Shown here one piece after another: positions 23,236-35,456 of a stretch of DNA of 64,000 nt; position 1 is the stretch's first letter, and each line of letters opens with the position of its first letter. The DNA lies in NCBI RefSeq assembly GCF_016801865.2, contig NC_068937.1:66135665-66199664 (forward strand), written 5' to 3'. The notes beneath the pieces were generated by a model. That model saw nothing but the letters and a program-made list of their open reading frames with translations. It was not told the origin of the DNA and made no database searches. A program made the position numbers and the translations under genes. Origin of the DNA: Culex pipiens pallens (taxonomy: Eukaryota > Arthropoda > Insecta > Diptera > Culicidae).

Positions 23236-23559
23236 TCACCCGGATAAACGAAAACTATATGAATTCTAGTGAGGACCTTAAAACAACCTTATGAGTTATG
23301 GTCACCATTTGTAATAATGTTATTTGGCGGACCTTGATAACTATTTGTCAAATGGTCACCATAAGTAATAGAGTTATTTTAATGTTTGTAATGGTAAACA
23401 ATTTTCTTGATGACTTTAAAAAACTATTTGAGGATGTTTACTCAAATGGTTACCCTAAATCATAAGGTAATTTTGAAGTTCAAATGGTTCATATTGATTC
23501 ACGAGTACCATATAGAAACATTAAATAACCATTTAAAAAATAGTTTGCAATTTGCAAAA

Positions 23560-24102
23560 GCGTTTACCAAATTTGAATAAATTCTGTTTTCAAATGAAAT
23601 AATTAAACTTTTTTGTCTATAGCTTAATAAGGGGTTGGGTTGGTACTGGAGTAGGATTTGGGCAACTTCCGGAACAAGATTTTGTCTGACTAAGTTGCCG
23701 GAAAAGTGTACGATCTACTCAACGATGGTGGGGCTGATAAAAGCAAAGAATTACAAATAAATATCTTTGATAAATAAATAAATAACTTACTCGATTAATA
23801 ATTCATTGCATGTTGTCATCAGCCGACGCGAAAAAACGCCGTGAGGTTACCTTCCTGGTCCACTTTTTTTGAGTTGCTGAATGTGCCCGATTTTGTAGTT
23901 TGGTGTTCCTTGTTGGTCCTCTTGGCGTACGTCCTTCTTGAGGTTACTTCCATTGGCATTCAGCAGCATCGATCTGCTGTTTCTGCCCGTCGACGTCCTG
24001 CGCCAGCATCATCTGGCATGTCTGATCGTCAGCCGAAAAAAAATCGAGTTGAATGAATGATTTTGCGCACCTTTGGAGAAAGCTCAAAGTAACCAGACTT
24101 AC
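23560..24102. other. no confident gene
   Basis: A 71-codon open frame at 23841-24056 (plus) has a hydrophobic stretch but no recognisable family. It lies next to the sorting-nexin pseudogene and may be part of the same captured genomic block. Confidence 0.3.
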
Positions 24103-24880
24103 CGCGTAAACGTCCTTGTTTTTGGCGCGCGCTATTTTCCAGATTCCGGTAAGCGGCCTCGTACGCTGCGAGGCAGCGCAGCCGACGAATCGGCAGGGCC
24201 TTGGTGGCGTTGCTGGTAGTACCGGAGCGTGTCGCCGAGCATGAGGTCCTGGCCGCTGGCGACGCGGCCTTCTATGTTCTGGAAATTAAAGCGGGATTAG
24301 AGCGAGCTGAAAGGTTGTTGCTGCTACGAACTTACTCGAATCTTTTCGAAAATATCCTACGTCTTGGCCAGGAACATCTCCAAGGTGCCGTGCTCGGCCG
24401 TGGACAGCGTCGTCAGCACCGACGAGAAGCGGATGTGCGCGTTGGCCACCTCCTTGTATTTTTTGGTTATTTTTTCCGTGCGCAGTGCCGGTTCCTTGAG
24501 GGTCGCGTGGTACTCGCCGAGGAATTGTAGCTCGTGCTCGAAGAAGTCGTTCACGTATTTCACGGTTGCGCTCAGGAGAATTTCGTCAGTGGTTTTGCCT
24601 ATGCGGCGCATCAGCCCGCCAAACACGTCAATCTTCTTCTTCAGATTGGCGCACAGATCCTGGTCGAATTCGAGAAAAACTTTTAAGTGGGAATCGTTCC
24701 GGAACACCGGATGGGTGGTCATTTGCGTGAGGAACACTTCGTGTATGGCCACCGGCTTCGTGAATGTCGCCAGATATTCCGCCTCGAGGTCCTCCTTCAT
24801 CTTTTTAACTCCTTAATCATGTTGCCTCAGCCCTCGCCCAGCCGCTCTCGATACTTGCCACGCTGCGCCAGCAATCACAT
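24103..24880 (-). pseudogene. sorting nexin 5/6-like pseudogene (BAR region), intron retained
   Basis: Exon 1 (about 24880-24336) reads KMKEDLEAEYLATFTKPVAI, then HEVFLTQMTTHPVFRNDSHL, KVFLEFDQDL and VNDFFEHELQFLGEYHATLK, which matches the PX-BAR linker and first BAR helices of SNX5/SNX6, retromer-linked membrane-bending proteins on endosomes. A TAG at 24357-24359 breaks it just before DIFEKIR. A canonical 57-base intron follows (GTAAG at 24335, TTCCAG to 24279). Exon 2 (24278-24103) continues NIEGRVASGQDLMLGDTLRY and RRLRCLAAYEA with two frameshifts, ending at a GTAAGT donor. Retained introns mean a DNA-level copy, not a retrocopy. Confidence 0.85.
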
Positions 24881-25997
24881 TTCCTTTGGGAACCCGAGTC
24901 ACTCCTGCAGGTTTCGATCCGGGTACAGAATGTCCAGGTACGCCGGTCTGTAGTTCCGGATGGAGGCGGCACTCCCGATTATAATCAATTTTGTCGCAAC
25001 CGTCGCAACACATGAACAGTTGAATGTTTTGATCTGTTTTGTATTTGGGTAAATGACGTTTGAAGCCCTGCGACTGAGGGTACAGTAAGCTGGTAAAATA
25101 CTGAACTAGATAAGTTAAAAGGTTTGAGTCTTGGCAAAAATCACAAACAAGGTTAATAGATCAGATAAGGTGAGGGAGAAACCGCCTTGAGTCTGGGGTA
25201 TTAAAAACACCCAAAAAGCAAAAACTGAAAATTTTGTTTATTGGACCTTTTTTTAAAAAAAAAACTCCAGATTTTCCTTTACGCACACCAAAACTTGGCA
25301 TTGTTGGCCAGTGTTGACCAGTCTCCCAATTTAGGGTCTCTAGTCCACACCCCCTCTCCCCCTAAATAGCAGACTGCCGCTTTTCAAAATATTTCAAAAT
25401 AAAATGTGAGCAGGAGCGGAGTGATTATTCGTTTATTTTATTTGGAAAGATCACGATATGTCCGTATTAACTTTTCAATAGGGCGAATCCGTAGATGTAA
25501 ACAAGCGGCCTATCCTATTTATTACTCAACGTGAACTGTCACTAGAGCTAGTGGGATGATTATTTGTTTACATCTACAGATTCGCCCTATTGAAAAGTAA
25601 ATACGGAAGTTTTGTTTAACTTTCGTCTAAAACATGTTAATGGGCTTTTGAGGACTTGTGAACCATCAGTATATCCACAAGTAAGTGAATTCATGCATTA
25701 GTAATAAGCAGAAAAGGCTGCTTGTTTACAATTCTACATTGGCCCATTTACATAGTTTCGCTTGAATTAATTTTCCCATTTCCCCCAAAATTTCGTTACC
25801 TTCAATAAAACCTCCTTCATAATTTAAAACAGTGACTTTTTCAGTCACAGGGATTCTCACCTGACCTGCAGGTTAAACTCGCTGGCTGTCAAAGCTGTCA
25901 AACAAGTTTAGAAAACTTAGCTGAAACAAGTTGCTATTTACTTTTATTTTAAATTTGAACAAAAATTTACACCTCAATTTTACCTTTTTCAACGATA
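24881..25997. other. no gene recognised
   Basis: 24881-25013 may be the decayed PX-domain part of the nexin copy. The rest is unassigned apart from the MITE at 25461-25607. Confidence 0.3.
25461..25607. mobile_element. MITE with ~44-bp inverted repeats
   Basis: TCCGTATTAACTTTTCAATA at 25461 and on through GATGTAAACAA is repeated inverted at 25564-25607 with two mismatches. Element length is 147 bases. No clear duplication at the flanks. Confidence 0.7.
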
Positions 25998-26490
25998 TGC
26001 TGCGAACTAACAGTATTCTGCTCAAACTTACAAAAACCGGAAAGGTTCTGGTTCAAATATACCGACGCCGAGTGAAGCACCAGTCGAGGTTGTAGTGGGC
26101 AGTCAAGGGAAAGCCATCTCATCAGGAAGAAAATGCAGAAAGCCGTACGCATTGGCACATCTGGTTGCCGTACCGCCGGAAATCTTCGGAGAGCTTGCAA
26201 AACTTTTCTATCTGTGCCCTGTCGGCGAGGAAGGGTCAGATCCGGTTAAAAACGAGCTGCTCACCTTAGTCGAAGACATTGTCCAACTTGAAGCCGCTGC
26301 GAATTAGAAATAGCTTGGAATTCCCGTTGGCGTAAAAGTGCCGTCGAAGCTGGCAAGCATAAAATTCTGCTTAACACCAAGAATGGCCAGCAGATCACTG
26401 GTGGCATTGGGCGCCGCTGGCCAGGCACGTCCCGGTTCCTCACTAAAAACGGACAGCAATTATTAAAACGTGAAGTTTGATTAAGTTTTT
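25998..26490 (+). pseudogene. broken coding sequence, family not recognised
   Basis: From 25998 a frame reads MLRTNSILLKLTKTGKVLVQ and stops at a TAG after 32 codons. Another frame (26095-26307) is open and includes EIFGELAKLFYLCPVGEEG. A third (26330-26480) reads KSAVEAGKHKILLNTKNGQQ then TGGIGRRWPGTSRFLTKNGQ. The basic, short-protein character suggests a small ribosomal or nucleic-acid-binding protein, but I cannot name it. Frame changes suggest decay. Confidence 0.35.
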
Positions 26491-26739
26491 TGGGTTTCAT
26501 TTCATGTTGTTTTTATACTCATATTTTACGGTTTTCTGAGCATCAGCCGAAACTAGCAAGTTCCAGTTTGAATCCATGATTGTTTTGCCGAAATCGACGT
26601 GATTTTTGTAGCAAAATTCCGAATTTATCTTAAAAACGTTACTTAATCCACCTTTAGGTGGTTGGTGCCTTCCTCATATTCATAAAGTCAATACATTCAG
26701 TAAAAAAAAGCAACATTCCCCCTGGACATGTTTAACAAA

Positions 26740-27640
26740 TCAACTTTATTACTCATTTCTTTTGATATGGTTCGCAGACTATCAATATTTCTGGCTCATC
26801 GGCAAGGTCTGATAAAAAAACCTATCCAACGATAGTTCGCATGGAAGATTCAGACAATATTTTTATCACAATATCTGAAATCAAACCTCTAAAAAGTGTA
26901 TAAATAACACTTAAGTGCCAATAACTTTTAATAGGGTTGTCAGATCCTTGATGTTTTAGGCTCATTTGAAAGGTCTTTCGATTATCTAACTAACGATGGG
27001 TCGCATGATGGACCCGGACATCATTTTTACTGAAATATCTGAGATCCGGCCTCCAAAAAGTGTATAAATAACACTTAAGTGCCAATAACTTTTGATAGGA
27101 TTGTCAGATCCTTGATGTTTTAGGCTCATTTGAAAGGTCTTTCGATTATCTAACTAACAATGGGTCGCATGATGGACCCGGACATCATTTTTACTGAAAT
27201 ATCTGAGATCCGGCCTCCAAAAAGTGTATAAATAACACTTAAGTGCCAATAACTTTTTATAGGATTGTCAGATCCTTGATGTTTTAGGCTCATTTGAAAG
27301 GTCTTTCGATTATCTAACTAACGATGGGTCGCATGATGGACCCGGACATCATTTTTACTGAAATATCTGAGATCCGGCCTCCAAAAAGTGTATAAATAAC
27401 ACTTAAGTGCCAATAACTTTTGATAGGATTGTCAGATCCTTGATGTTTTAGGCTCATTTGAAAGGTCTTTCGATTATCTAACTAACGATGGGTCGCATGA
27501 TGGACCCGGACATCATTTTCATTGAAATATCTGAGATCCGGCCTCCAAAAAGTGTATAAATAACACTTAAGTGCTAATAACTTTTGATAGGGTTATCAGA
27601 TCTTCAATGTTTTGGGGTCATTGGAAAGGTCTTTTTAATA
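26740..27640 (+). repeat. 164-bp tandem repeat, about 5 units
   Basis: AAAAAGTGTATAAATAACAC occurs at 26891, 27055, 27219, 27383 and 27547, exactly 164 bases apart. Central units are nearly identical while outer ones are more diverged. Confidence 0.95.
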
Positions 27641-27892
27641 CCTTTCTGAAAATGTATAACATAACTGGGTTTCTTACAAAAACGTCAAAAACCACCCTTT
27701 TTACAATCTTCCGGACATACACCAAAATCGGTTTTTTAGCATAACTTTTGAAGTACTTTACTAAACTTCATAATTTTCAATAGGGACTTATGGGACCCCA
27801 AGACAAATCGAATGAAACCAAAACGGTCCAAATCGGTTAAGCCAGTGCTGAGATAATCGAGTGCATATTATTTGGTGCACAGACCCACATCC

Positions 27893-28051
<159 letters not shown>

Positions 28052-28180
28052 TTTGCTCAGAATTTGATTCTGAGTCGATAGGTATACGTGAAGGTGGGTC
28101 TACGAGGTCAAATTAAGAAGTTCATTTTTCGAGTGATTTTATAGCCTTTCCTCAGTAAGGTGAGGAAGGCAAAACACTTC

Positions 28181-28914
28181 CACTTCAATGCACAACAAAC
28201 ATCAGACCATCAACCTGATTTGTTTTTGTCTTCAGCTTGAGGTGTGATTTCGCAAAACAAACTTTTTATTGAAATAAGTTTACATTTAGAAAATTTTACG
28301 TTACAAATACAATTACATGCCTTTCAACTTTTCAAATTTACGATTTACCAAGTTAGGTGGACATCATTTGGCTTACTTGACCCTGGATTTCACCCACATT
28401 TGAGCTGCCAAAGAAAGCCAATCTGGAGTTTACCAATTTTAATTGACAGAATCTATACCAACAAAAAGCGAAAACAAACGGAGGAGCTCAAGAACAAAAA
28501 GGCTCGAAAATTACGGTTCCTTTTGATGCGCTACAATTCCTTTGAGTTTCGTTAACGATTCAATTTTAAGCATATCATGTTTGTGATAATTGTTACTTTA
28601 TTTCAATTGTATGAGCGAATCATTTTTCAACAGTTGATAATTTTGGATTTACGGCATATTTGCGAGAGCAGGTAACGAACGTAGCGAGAGAAGAGAAAAG
28701 AAAGAGTGCGCCAGGCAGAGTATTATTACTTTGCTTTGCGCGCTCTCTCGTTTCTGTTCTCTCGCTATGCTCGTTACCTGCACTCGTTGCAGGCTGGCGC
28801 AGGCAAAAACAGTCTGAAGTGAAATGTTTGTGCGGCTGGTTGTTGTCTACGTTTTGTGCGCAGGTATAATTTTCAAACAAATCATTTGATTTCCCAGATA
28901 CTTTGTTTACTTTT
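28181..28914. other. no confident gene
   Basis: The open frame at 28244-28555 (103 codons) shows no domain I recognise. 28660-28790 contains an imperfect inverted repeat around GAGAGAAGAGAAAAG and CTCTCGCTATGCTCGTTACCTGC. Confidence 0.3.
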
Positions 28915-28933
28915 TTCTTGTTGATCATTTCAG

Positions 28934-29180
28934 CGCCGTGGAGAACTTGAAACAACGGAACAGATGGTGCTGGAGGATTCGGCGGCAGCCGACCGACAAA
29001 ACAAAATCGAAGCGAACGCACGATTGGCATTAATCAAGGAAATCATTTGAATCATCAGATAAGTACACATATTTGAATGTTACATTCTACTCGATACTTT
29101 GTGATTTTTTTCTTATTTTTTCAGGTTTGGACGACTTTGGCAGTATGATCAAACGAACAGAATCGGCAATCAACTAGAAT
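28934..29180 (+). pseudogene. exon-like remnants, family not recognised
   Basis: After an acceptor-like TTCAG at 28934 a frame reads RRGELETTEQMVLEDSAAAD, then NKIEANARLALIKEII and a stop. A second pyrimidine tract and CAG at 29125 precede LDDFGSMIKRTESAIN and a stop. Splicing the two in frame is not possible with the sites I can see. It may be the 3' part of a gene carried by the surrounding element. Confidence 0.3.
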
Positions 29181-29219
29181 TAGAGCCGAAAAAGTTCAAA
29201 TATTATTGTTGTGAACCAT

Positions 29220-29830
29220 CCGTCAAAAAGTGAACAAATTTGTATGATAAACTTTAATTTATCGTTTGATAACCATGTATCAAAAAGTAAAAACTGGTCG
29301 GCATTGTTCGACAAACCTTAAATAACCATTTGAAAACTATTTCTCAAATAGTGAAACTGGGAAAAAATGTAGGATTAACCTTAAATAACCATATGAAAAT
29401 TATTTCCAAAATAGTAGCGCTAGGTAAAAATAGCAAGAAACACCCTAAAAAACCATTTACAAACCCTTTCTAAAATAGTAGACGCAAGGTTAAAATTTGT
29501 AAGAAAAACCTTAAAATACCTTTTAAAAACCATTTCTCAAACAGTAAAAACCGAGAGAAAAAGGTCGCTTTTTCGCGGAAATTTACTTTATTTTTACCAT
29601 TACACAAATGGTAATCTTACGAAACGTTGTTCGGAGATTTTTAAAGTTACCGTTGCTAACCACCCTCAATTCAGATGGTCGAACTTTATGAAAAATGGTA
29701 GGGTACCATTTCCGATATGGTATTTTTAAGGTTTTCCTACCATTTTTCAAATAGTGGTTACGATCTCTGAAATGGTGAGAAAACCATTTAACAAAAAGTT
29801 TTTTTAAAGTTCTCGTTTATGCGGGCACTG
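29220..29830. repeat. CAAATGGT-type subterminal motifs and ~85-bp degenerate repeat
   Basis: The phrase AACCATTTGAAAACTATTTCTC with variants recurs about every 85 bases between 29260 and 29560, and ACCATTT/AAATGGT motifs continue to the end of the element. Confidence 0.6.
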
Positions 29831-29959
29831 ACATAATTTTCAATTTCCGACACTTAGAATAATGTTCATGAGCTGATATTTTAAAGTTTGATTTTATTTA
29901 TGCTGGACTTTGACATTTTTGCGTATATTTTTCAATTCTTTACTTTTACAGAAAAAGCA

Positions 29960-31130
29960 TTTTTTTTTGGGACTTAGAAAATTTTTGGGAGTTTGGAAAC
30001 ATGATAAATTATTTTGATGTTTATTTTTGCTTTGAACCAAAATTTCGGAAAAATCGACGAAATTACAGGAAATTTTTGTCCGATTTTTACAAAAACATCA
30101 GTTTGTTTCTAAAATAATGTCCCTAACAAAACGTCTTCATTGAAATTTTGAAATTCGAAAGTCGGTTTTTAATAATTATTGATATACCCCCTAGAAAAAT
30201 CGTTCCGGCACTTAGAAAATTTACGGGATCCGTATCACGACAAAATTTTTGGTACAATTTATTTGATTTTTTGGCCTTAGCAAAATTTTGGCTTTCGACC
30301 AGTAAAATATTTTCAACACTTAAAATTTTTCGAGAACAGGAAACTGAAAAAAAATTGGGACTTAGAAATTTTTTGGGAGTTTAGAAACATGATAAATTAT
30401 GTTGATGTTTATTTTTGCTTTGAACCAAAATTTCGGAAAAATCGTCGAAATTACAGGAAATGTTCGTCCGATTTTTACAAAAACATCAGTTTGTTCCTAA
30501 AATAATGTCCCTAACAAAACGTTTTCATTGAAATTTTGAAATTCGAAAGTTGGTTTTTAATAATTATTGATATACCCCCTACAAAAATCGTTCCGGCACT
30601 TAGAAAATTTACGGGATCCGTATCACGACAAGATTTTTGGTAGAATTTATTTGATTTTTTGGACTTAGCAAAATTTTGGCTTTCGGCTAGTAAAATATTT
30701 TCAACACTTAGAAATTTTTAGAGATGAGGAAACCGAAAAAAATTGGGACCTTGAAAATTTTTGGGAATTTGGAAACATGATAAAATATTTTGATGTTTAT
30801 TTTTGCTTTGAACCAAAATTTCGGAAAATTCGTCGAAATTACAGGAAATTTTCGTCCGATTTTTGAAAAAACATCAGTTTGTTCCTAAAATAATGTCCCT
30901 AACAAAACGTCTTCATTGAAATTTTGAAATTCGAAAGTCGGTTTTTAATAATTATTGACATACCCCCTCAAAAATCGTTCCGGCACTTAGAAAATTTACG
31001 GGATCCGTATCACGACAAGATTTTTGGTAGAATTTATTAGATTTTCAGGACTTTGCGAAATTTTTGCTCTCATCCAGTTGAAAATTTTTCAACATTTTGA
31101 AAAATTATTTTGATAAGAAACATTACCAGG
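29960..31130 (+). repeat. 388-bp tandem repeat, three copies
   Basis: GGGACTTAGAAAATTTTTGG and the sequence after it recur at about 29971, 30359 and 30747, 388 bases apart, with a few percent difference. The third copy decays after about 31070. The repeat has no open frame of note. Confidence 0.9.
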
Positions 31131-31560
31131 CTTTTTGAAATTTTACTGTGGATTTTTGGACTTATGCAATTTTAGGAATATTTTCATAAACTTTTATTTT
31201 TAATTAAAAAAAAATGGAATATAGAGACTTTGGATTTTTCGTGATTTGGAAAATTATTGTGACATTTTGGCGATTAAACGCTTTCTCCACAATTTTTTAA
31301 TGAGTTTTTAAAGTAAAATAATTTTTCAACTTTGAAAAATCTTGTTTTGATGTAAGTGCGTATATTCCTGCAATATTACTCATATTTGTGAAGAGGAAGA
31401 AGGGGGGTCTGAATTGTGGCGGGGTGCATTAAAAACCAATAAAATTATTTTTGGGATCAAAATCTACTTTATGAACTTGATATGATTTTTGGAAGATTTC
31501 ATTTGTTTGCTACTATAAACTCAACTTGATGTGGCATTGTTGGTCAAATAAACTCAACAA
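31131..31560. other. no gene seen
   Basis: AT-rich sequence with no recognisable feature. Confidence 0.3.
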
Positions 31561-31984
31561 GATTTTTCGCAGATACGCCTCGAACAATTTATGTTCGTGG
31601 CCATGTTCGGTTATCTCTTAACCATACCCTGGGGTGAACTTGACTTGTTCGTGTTTTTACGAACATGGGTAGATTTTTCCAAGATGCAACTTTCTGCCCG
31701 GGGTCATTCCTCATATTCGGAACAGTTTACAGATCGGCCAATATTCAAAAAATCATAGAAAATCGATAATTGAACATAATGATTCGCTTTTACCTTCATT
31801 TGCCGTATAATTCGAATTATGTTATTGCAATAACAGAGCAATAACAATTTGAGTTATTTTTCGAACAAATCTTTGTTATGGAAATTTGTTATTTTAACAA
31901 CTAATCCGATCATCCCAATAACGGATTTTGATCTTCTCACAATATCAAAAACTGACCTTCCCCAGTTATTTCCGTCTGCTCGGG
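31561..31984. mobile_element. two MITE-like modules side by side
   Basis: 31565-31705 is the inverse of the central module of the foldback at 22384-22542 and ends CTTTCTGCCCGGGG. 31812-31984 is rich in AATAAC/GTTATT and ends GTTATTTCCGTCTGCTCGGG, the same end as the element at 48187-48634. Confidence 0.6.
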
Positions 31985-32038
31985 ATAGTACGTTGTCGGT
32001 AATAATAAGAGCAAAATTTGCAGATTTTAAACTCTGTG

Positions 32039-32233
32039 TACCGTCATCTTGGGCGAATCGGGACTACAGTCTGAATAGGGACAGCAGTTTTTAGAGAGCG
32101 ATGCACTATTCTAGATGTTCTGTGTCTGTTCTATCCGAAATTAATCAAAAATATCCAAATATTATACAGTATCAAGGCTTAAACAGCTCTCCCAATTCGT
32201 CCCATGTGTCCCATTTCGCCCCAGATGACAGTA
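32039..32233. mobile_element. TA-flanked MITE (CCGTCATCTTGGGC family)
   Basis: It starts TACCGTCATCTTGGGCGAAT and ends with the near inverse GCCCCAGATGACAGTA. It shares ACTACAGTCTGAATAGGGAC with the MITE at 51736-51953, so both belong to one family with TA target duplication (Tc1/mariner type). Confidence 0.75.
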
Positions 32234-32271
32234 CAACATCCGGTCGAAAATGTCGATATTATTATACTTAC

Positions 32272-32499
32272 AAGTACAAGTAATTAAGATACTCCACACC
32301 TTTACTGTATTCCAACCACACTTCATGGTAACGATGCAACAAATCATTCCCTAGATTGCTTTCTGTTGTACATAACGACGATGGCGTCACCTTAGTGTTT
32401 AGCAAGTTTTTGACATGCTCTTCCAAAAACGATTTCGTTACAGCGTATAACTTGTCAGCCAATGGCTCAGGATGAGCGACACATATTGTGTAAATATCA
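32272..32499 (-). CDS. cullin-2-like gene, single internal exon
   Basis: The 228-base exon reads DIYTICVAHPEPLADKLYAV, then TKSFLEEHVKNLL, and ends LLHRYHEVWLEYSKGVEYLN followed by YLY. This matches the N-terminal cullin repeat of cullin-2 (human: [20 protein letters not shown] and YHRYWEEYSKGADYMDCLY). Cullin-2 is the scaffold of VHL-type ubiquitin ligases. Acceptor TTGTATTTCAG ends at 32500 and the donor GTAAGTATAAT starts at 32271; both are canonical and both introns are phase 2. There is no lesion in the exon. An insert of about 15 residues separates the two conserved blocks. I found no other cullin exon in the window, so either the introns are very long and full of transposons or this is a stray piece. 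Confidence 0.8.
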
Positions 32500-32519
32500 C
32501 TGAAATACAATTGAAGTCT

Positions 32520-32948
32520 GGATTAATACGTATTTATGGTCTTATGGGACGTGAGCGTACTGTGAGCCAAAGTTGTTTTACGGTATCGATAATATCTCAA
32601 AATGTTTTAATGATTACGGATTTTGCCCTAATCAGAGTAGTAAAAAAGTTGTTGTTAATTCTTTTATTTCTGGTGGCTTGGTCATTCGCTTCCCTACGGA
32701 GTTATTGTGGATTGAGGCCAAAATGGAACAAAAAATCAAAAATAATATTACTATAATGACAAAAGAACCCTTCACCAACTTGTTGTCGTTTATTTATTAC
32801 GGGTACTTGTTGCCCAAATGAACTTAAAACTAATGAAAAAGTTCAATTTGTAGAACAATTATGGATTAAAATTTTCGTTTTTAACCTTCCTACGGTATTT
32901 GGGTCCTTTTCGGCCTTTATGAAAATTAAATTTGCCATTACTATTGCT
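32520..32948. other. no confident gene
   Basis: A plus-strand frame at 32573-32821 (82 codons) has protein-like composition but no family I recognise. It would lie in the intron upstream of the cullin exon on the other strand. Confidence 0.3.
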
Positions 32949-32953
32949 ATACA

Positions 32954-33650
32954 GCAATTCCATTTGAAAAGAGCCTAAACCAAAAAAAAAGTTCTCCGAT
33001 CGGGCTCAAATTTTTTCTGGGCGTTCCTTGGCCAAAACAATTAGACCCGTATTTTTTTGTTTGGCCATTAGGGTGAACTACATCGTGCTAGGGTGGTCCG
33101 AAAAATGGCAATTTTCGTCATTTTTCGCAAAAACCACTTTTTTCGAAAAATCATATCTCCGCGCCAATTCATCCGATTTTAGCTGTCTTAGACGCAAAAG
33201 AAAGGTGATGAGTTTGATTTGAGAAAAATAGTAAGAAGTTCCAAAAATCTAGCTTAACTATTGAAAAAGTCGTATGAAAACTTAAAATGGCGTTTTGACC
33301 GTGTCTGGACCAAAGAGCCTATGTCTGAAAATATTTTTATCGGATTCCTCGGAAAATTTCACATAAAATATAAAAAAATTGGCGATGTCGAACCGTACGT
33401 TTACAAGATATGATTTTTTGAAAATAAAAAACTGAGTTTTTCGACGCGCCATGCGCAAAAACAGGAAAATGACGAAATCGGCAAAAAATCAACTTTTTTC
33501 ACTAAAACTGCGATAACTTAAAAATTTCAGCGATGACCTATACATGTCTGGGTATCCAAATTTTTGTAATTGAAAGACGCAAAAATTTTGAGCCCGATCG
33601 GAGAACTTTTTTTTCGGTTTAGGCTCTTTTCAAATGGAATTGCTGTTATA
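32954..33650. mobile_element. MITE with ~60-bp inverted repeats (AGCAATTCCATTTG ends)
   Basis: The left end AGCAATTCCATTTGAAAAGA and on through TTCTCCGATCGGGCTCAAA is repeated inverted at 33588-33650 with one or two changes. The 0.7-kb interior is AT-rich and non-coding. Confidence 0.75.
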
Positions 33651-33804
33651 TATATTTTAGAGCATTGAAATTTTCTGACGTTAAATTTATAGTATAAATA
33701 CACATTTCACAACACAAATAAACCTCGGACGACCCCCAGAGGAGCGTCCATAACAAAAGTTACTTTAAAGGTATTGGGGGCGTTTTCGACCCCAAACTTT
33801 TAAA
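33651..33804. other. repeat flank
   Basis: 33765-33804 (GGTATTGGGGGCGTTTTCGA and on) is the inverse of 53715-53750, part of the repeat family described at 45943-53760. Confidence 0.5.
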
Positions 33805-34079
33805 CAGGGCTGTGGAGTCGGAGCCGGAGTCGGTGGAGTCGGGTCTTTTTGGGGACCTGGAGTCGGAGTCGGAGTCGGAGTCGTAAAAACTCGAACAGCT
33901 GGAGTCGGAGTCGGAACCGGAGTCGGCTAAATTTTTATGAGCTTGAGTCGGAGTCGGAGCCGAATATTTCTGATAAACCGGAGCACAGTGGATCCTCTTC
34001 GAACAAAGGTGTGACAAAATTAAAAAATGTCAGGTATTCTACCAAATATGTCATATTAGGGTAATATAAAATGAAAATG

Positions 34080-35165
34080 AAAACAGGAAAATTGATGTTT
34101 TTTGAGTCTAACCCAAACAGCCCACCATTTTTCAATGTCGATATCTCAGCAACGAATGGTCCGATTTTCAATGTTAATATATGAAACATTTGTAAAATTT
34201 TCCGATCTTTTCAAAAACAATATTTTCAAAATTTTCAAATCAAGACTAACATTTTAAAAGGGCGTACTATTGAATGTTAAGCCAAATGTTTCATATATTA
34301 ACATTGAAAATCGGACCATTAGTTGATGAGATATCGACATTGAAAAATAGTGGGCTGTTTGGGTGAGACTTAAAAAACATCAATTTTCCTGTTTTTAAAC
34401 CTTTGCATTGCAATATCTCAGCAACTAAAGGTCGTATCAACAAAGTCCGAAGAAGCAAAATATAGAGAATTTTCTCAGCTTTTCAAAAATATTTTTTCCA
34501 AAAGTGGGCAAATATGTGCACAAATTAAAAAAAATGAAAAACTGCGACTATTTTCAAAAAAGTCACCTAAAAATGGATTTAACATGAAAACGGTGCACTT
34601 TATCAAAAATTCACTAAAGTACTTTTTGATTGCAAATTCGATTTTACATCGAAAAATGAAATTGAAAAATTTTTGCGACCAATATTTCGATTTTTTGAAA
34701 AAATCAGTGCTGATTCAAAAATTCATAACTCGCTCAATGATTTTTTGCACAACCTGGAAATTTCTGAAAAGTTGACATTTTATGTCCTCTAAAACATATC
34801 AAAAAATAAAAAAAAATAAAAATAGTGTTTTTTTGCAAATCAAGTTTTAGTGATAAAAAGTTAAATAAAAAAATCACCAAATTTTTTTTACCGTGTATCA
34901 TTTTTTTCCAGTGTAGTCCGTATCCATACCTGCAACTTTGCCGAAGACACCAAATCGATCAAAAAATTCCTTCAAAAGATACAGATTATTGAATTTGCAT
35001 ACATCATTTTTGTATGGACAGCTGCCAAATTTGTATGGAAAATTATATGGACAAACTAATGATGCAAAATGGCTTCTTTGGGCATACCGAAGGCACCAAA
35101 AAAGTTTCAGCCGGATTAAAAAATACAAAAAAAATCGAATGACCGAAATCCTAGAGAACTGCTCA
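34080..35165. mobile_element. truncated copy of the foldback element at 17180
   Basis: The right arm (to TAGAGAACTGCTC at about 35157) is complete and matches 20881-21777. Only the innermost part of the left arm remains. The GTTGTAGG/CTGCAAC site near 34935 is empty, unlike the copy at 17417. Confidence 0.8.
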
Positions 35166-35360
35166 TCTTCCCTCTTCTCTTCATCCACGACTAGAGCCAA
35201 GGTCTGCTCTGCTTTTTATGTACTAAGCTGCACATAAAAATATGTTAGGTAAAAACTGCTTTTAGGAAGACTTTTTGGAAGATTTTTTGGGACAGTTGAA
35301 AAAAAATCTTGCATGGTTAGGATTCCCACAAGAAAATCTATCGTACCAAAAAAAAGTATG

Positions 35361-35456
35361 TACCGTCATCAAGGGTGAGATTGGGTCATAGAAATTTTAG
35401 AAATTTTGTATGACTGTATCTCACCCACCAGACCCAATGTCACCCTGATGACGGTA
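35361..35456. mobile_element. 96-bp TA-flanked MITE
   Basis: TACCGTCATCAAGGGTGAGA and the inverse TCACCCTGATGACGGTA form ~25-base ends. The TA at each end is the likely duplicated target. Confidence 0.75.
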
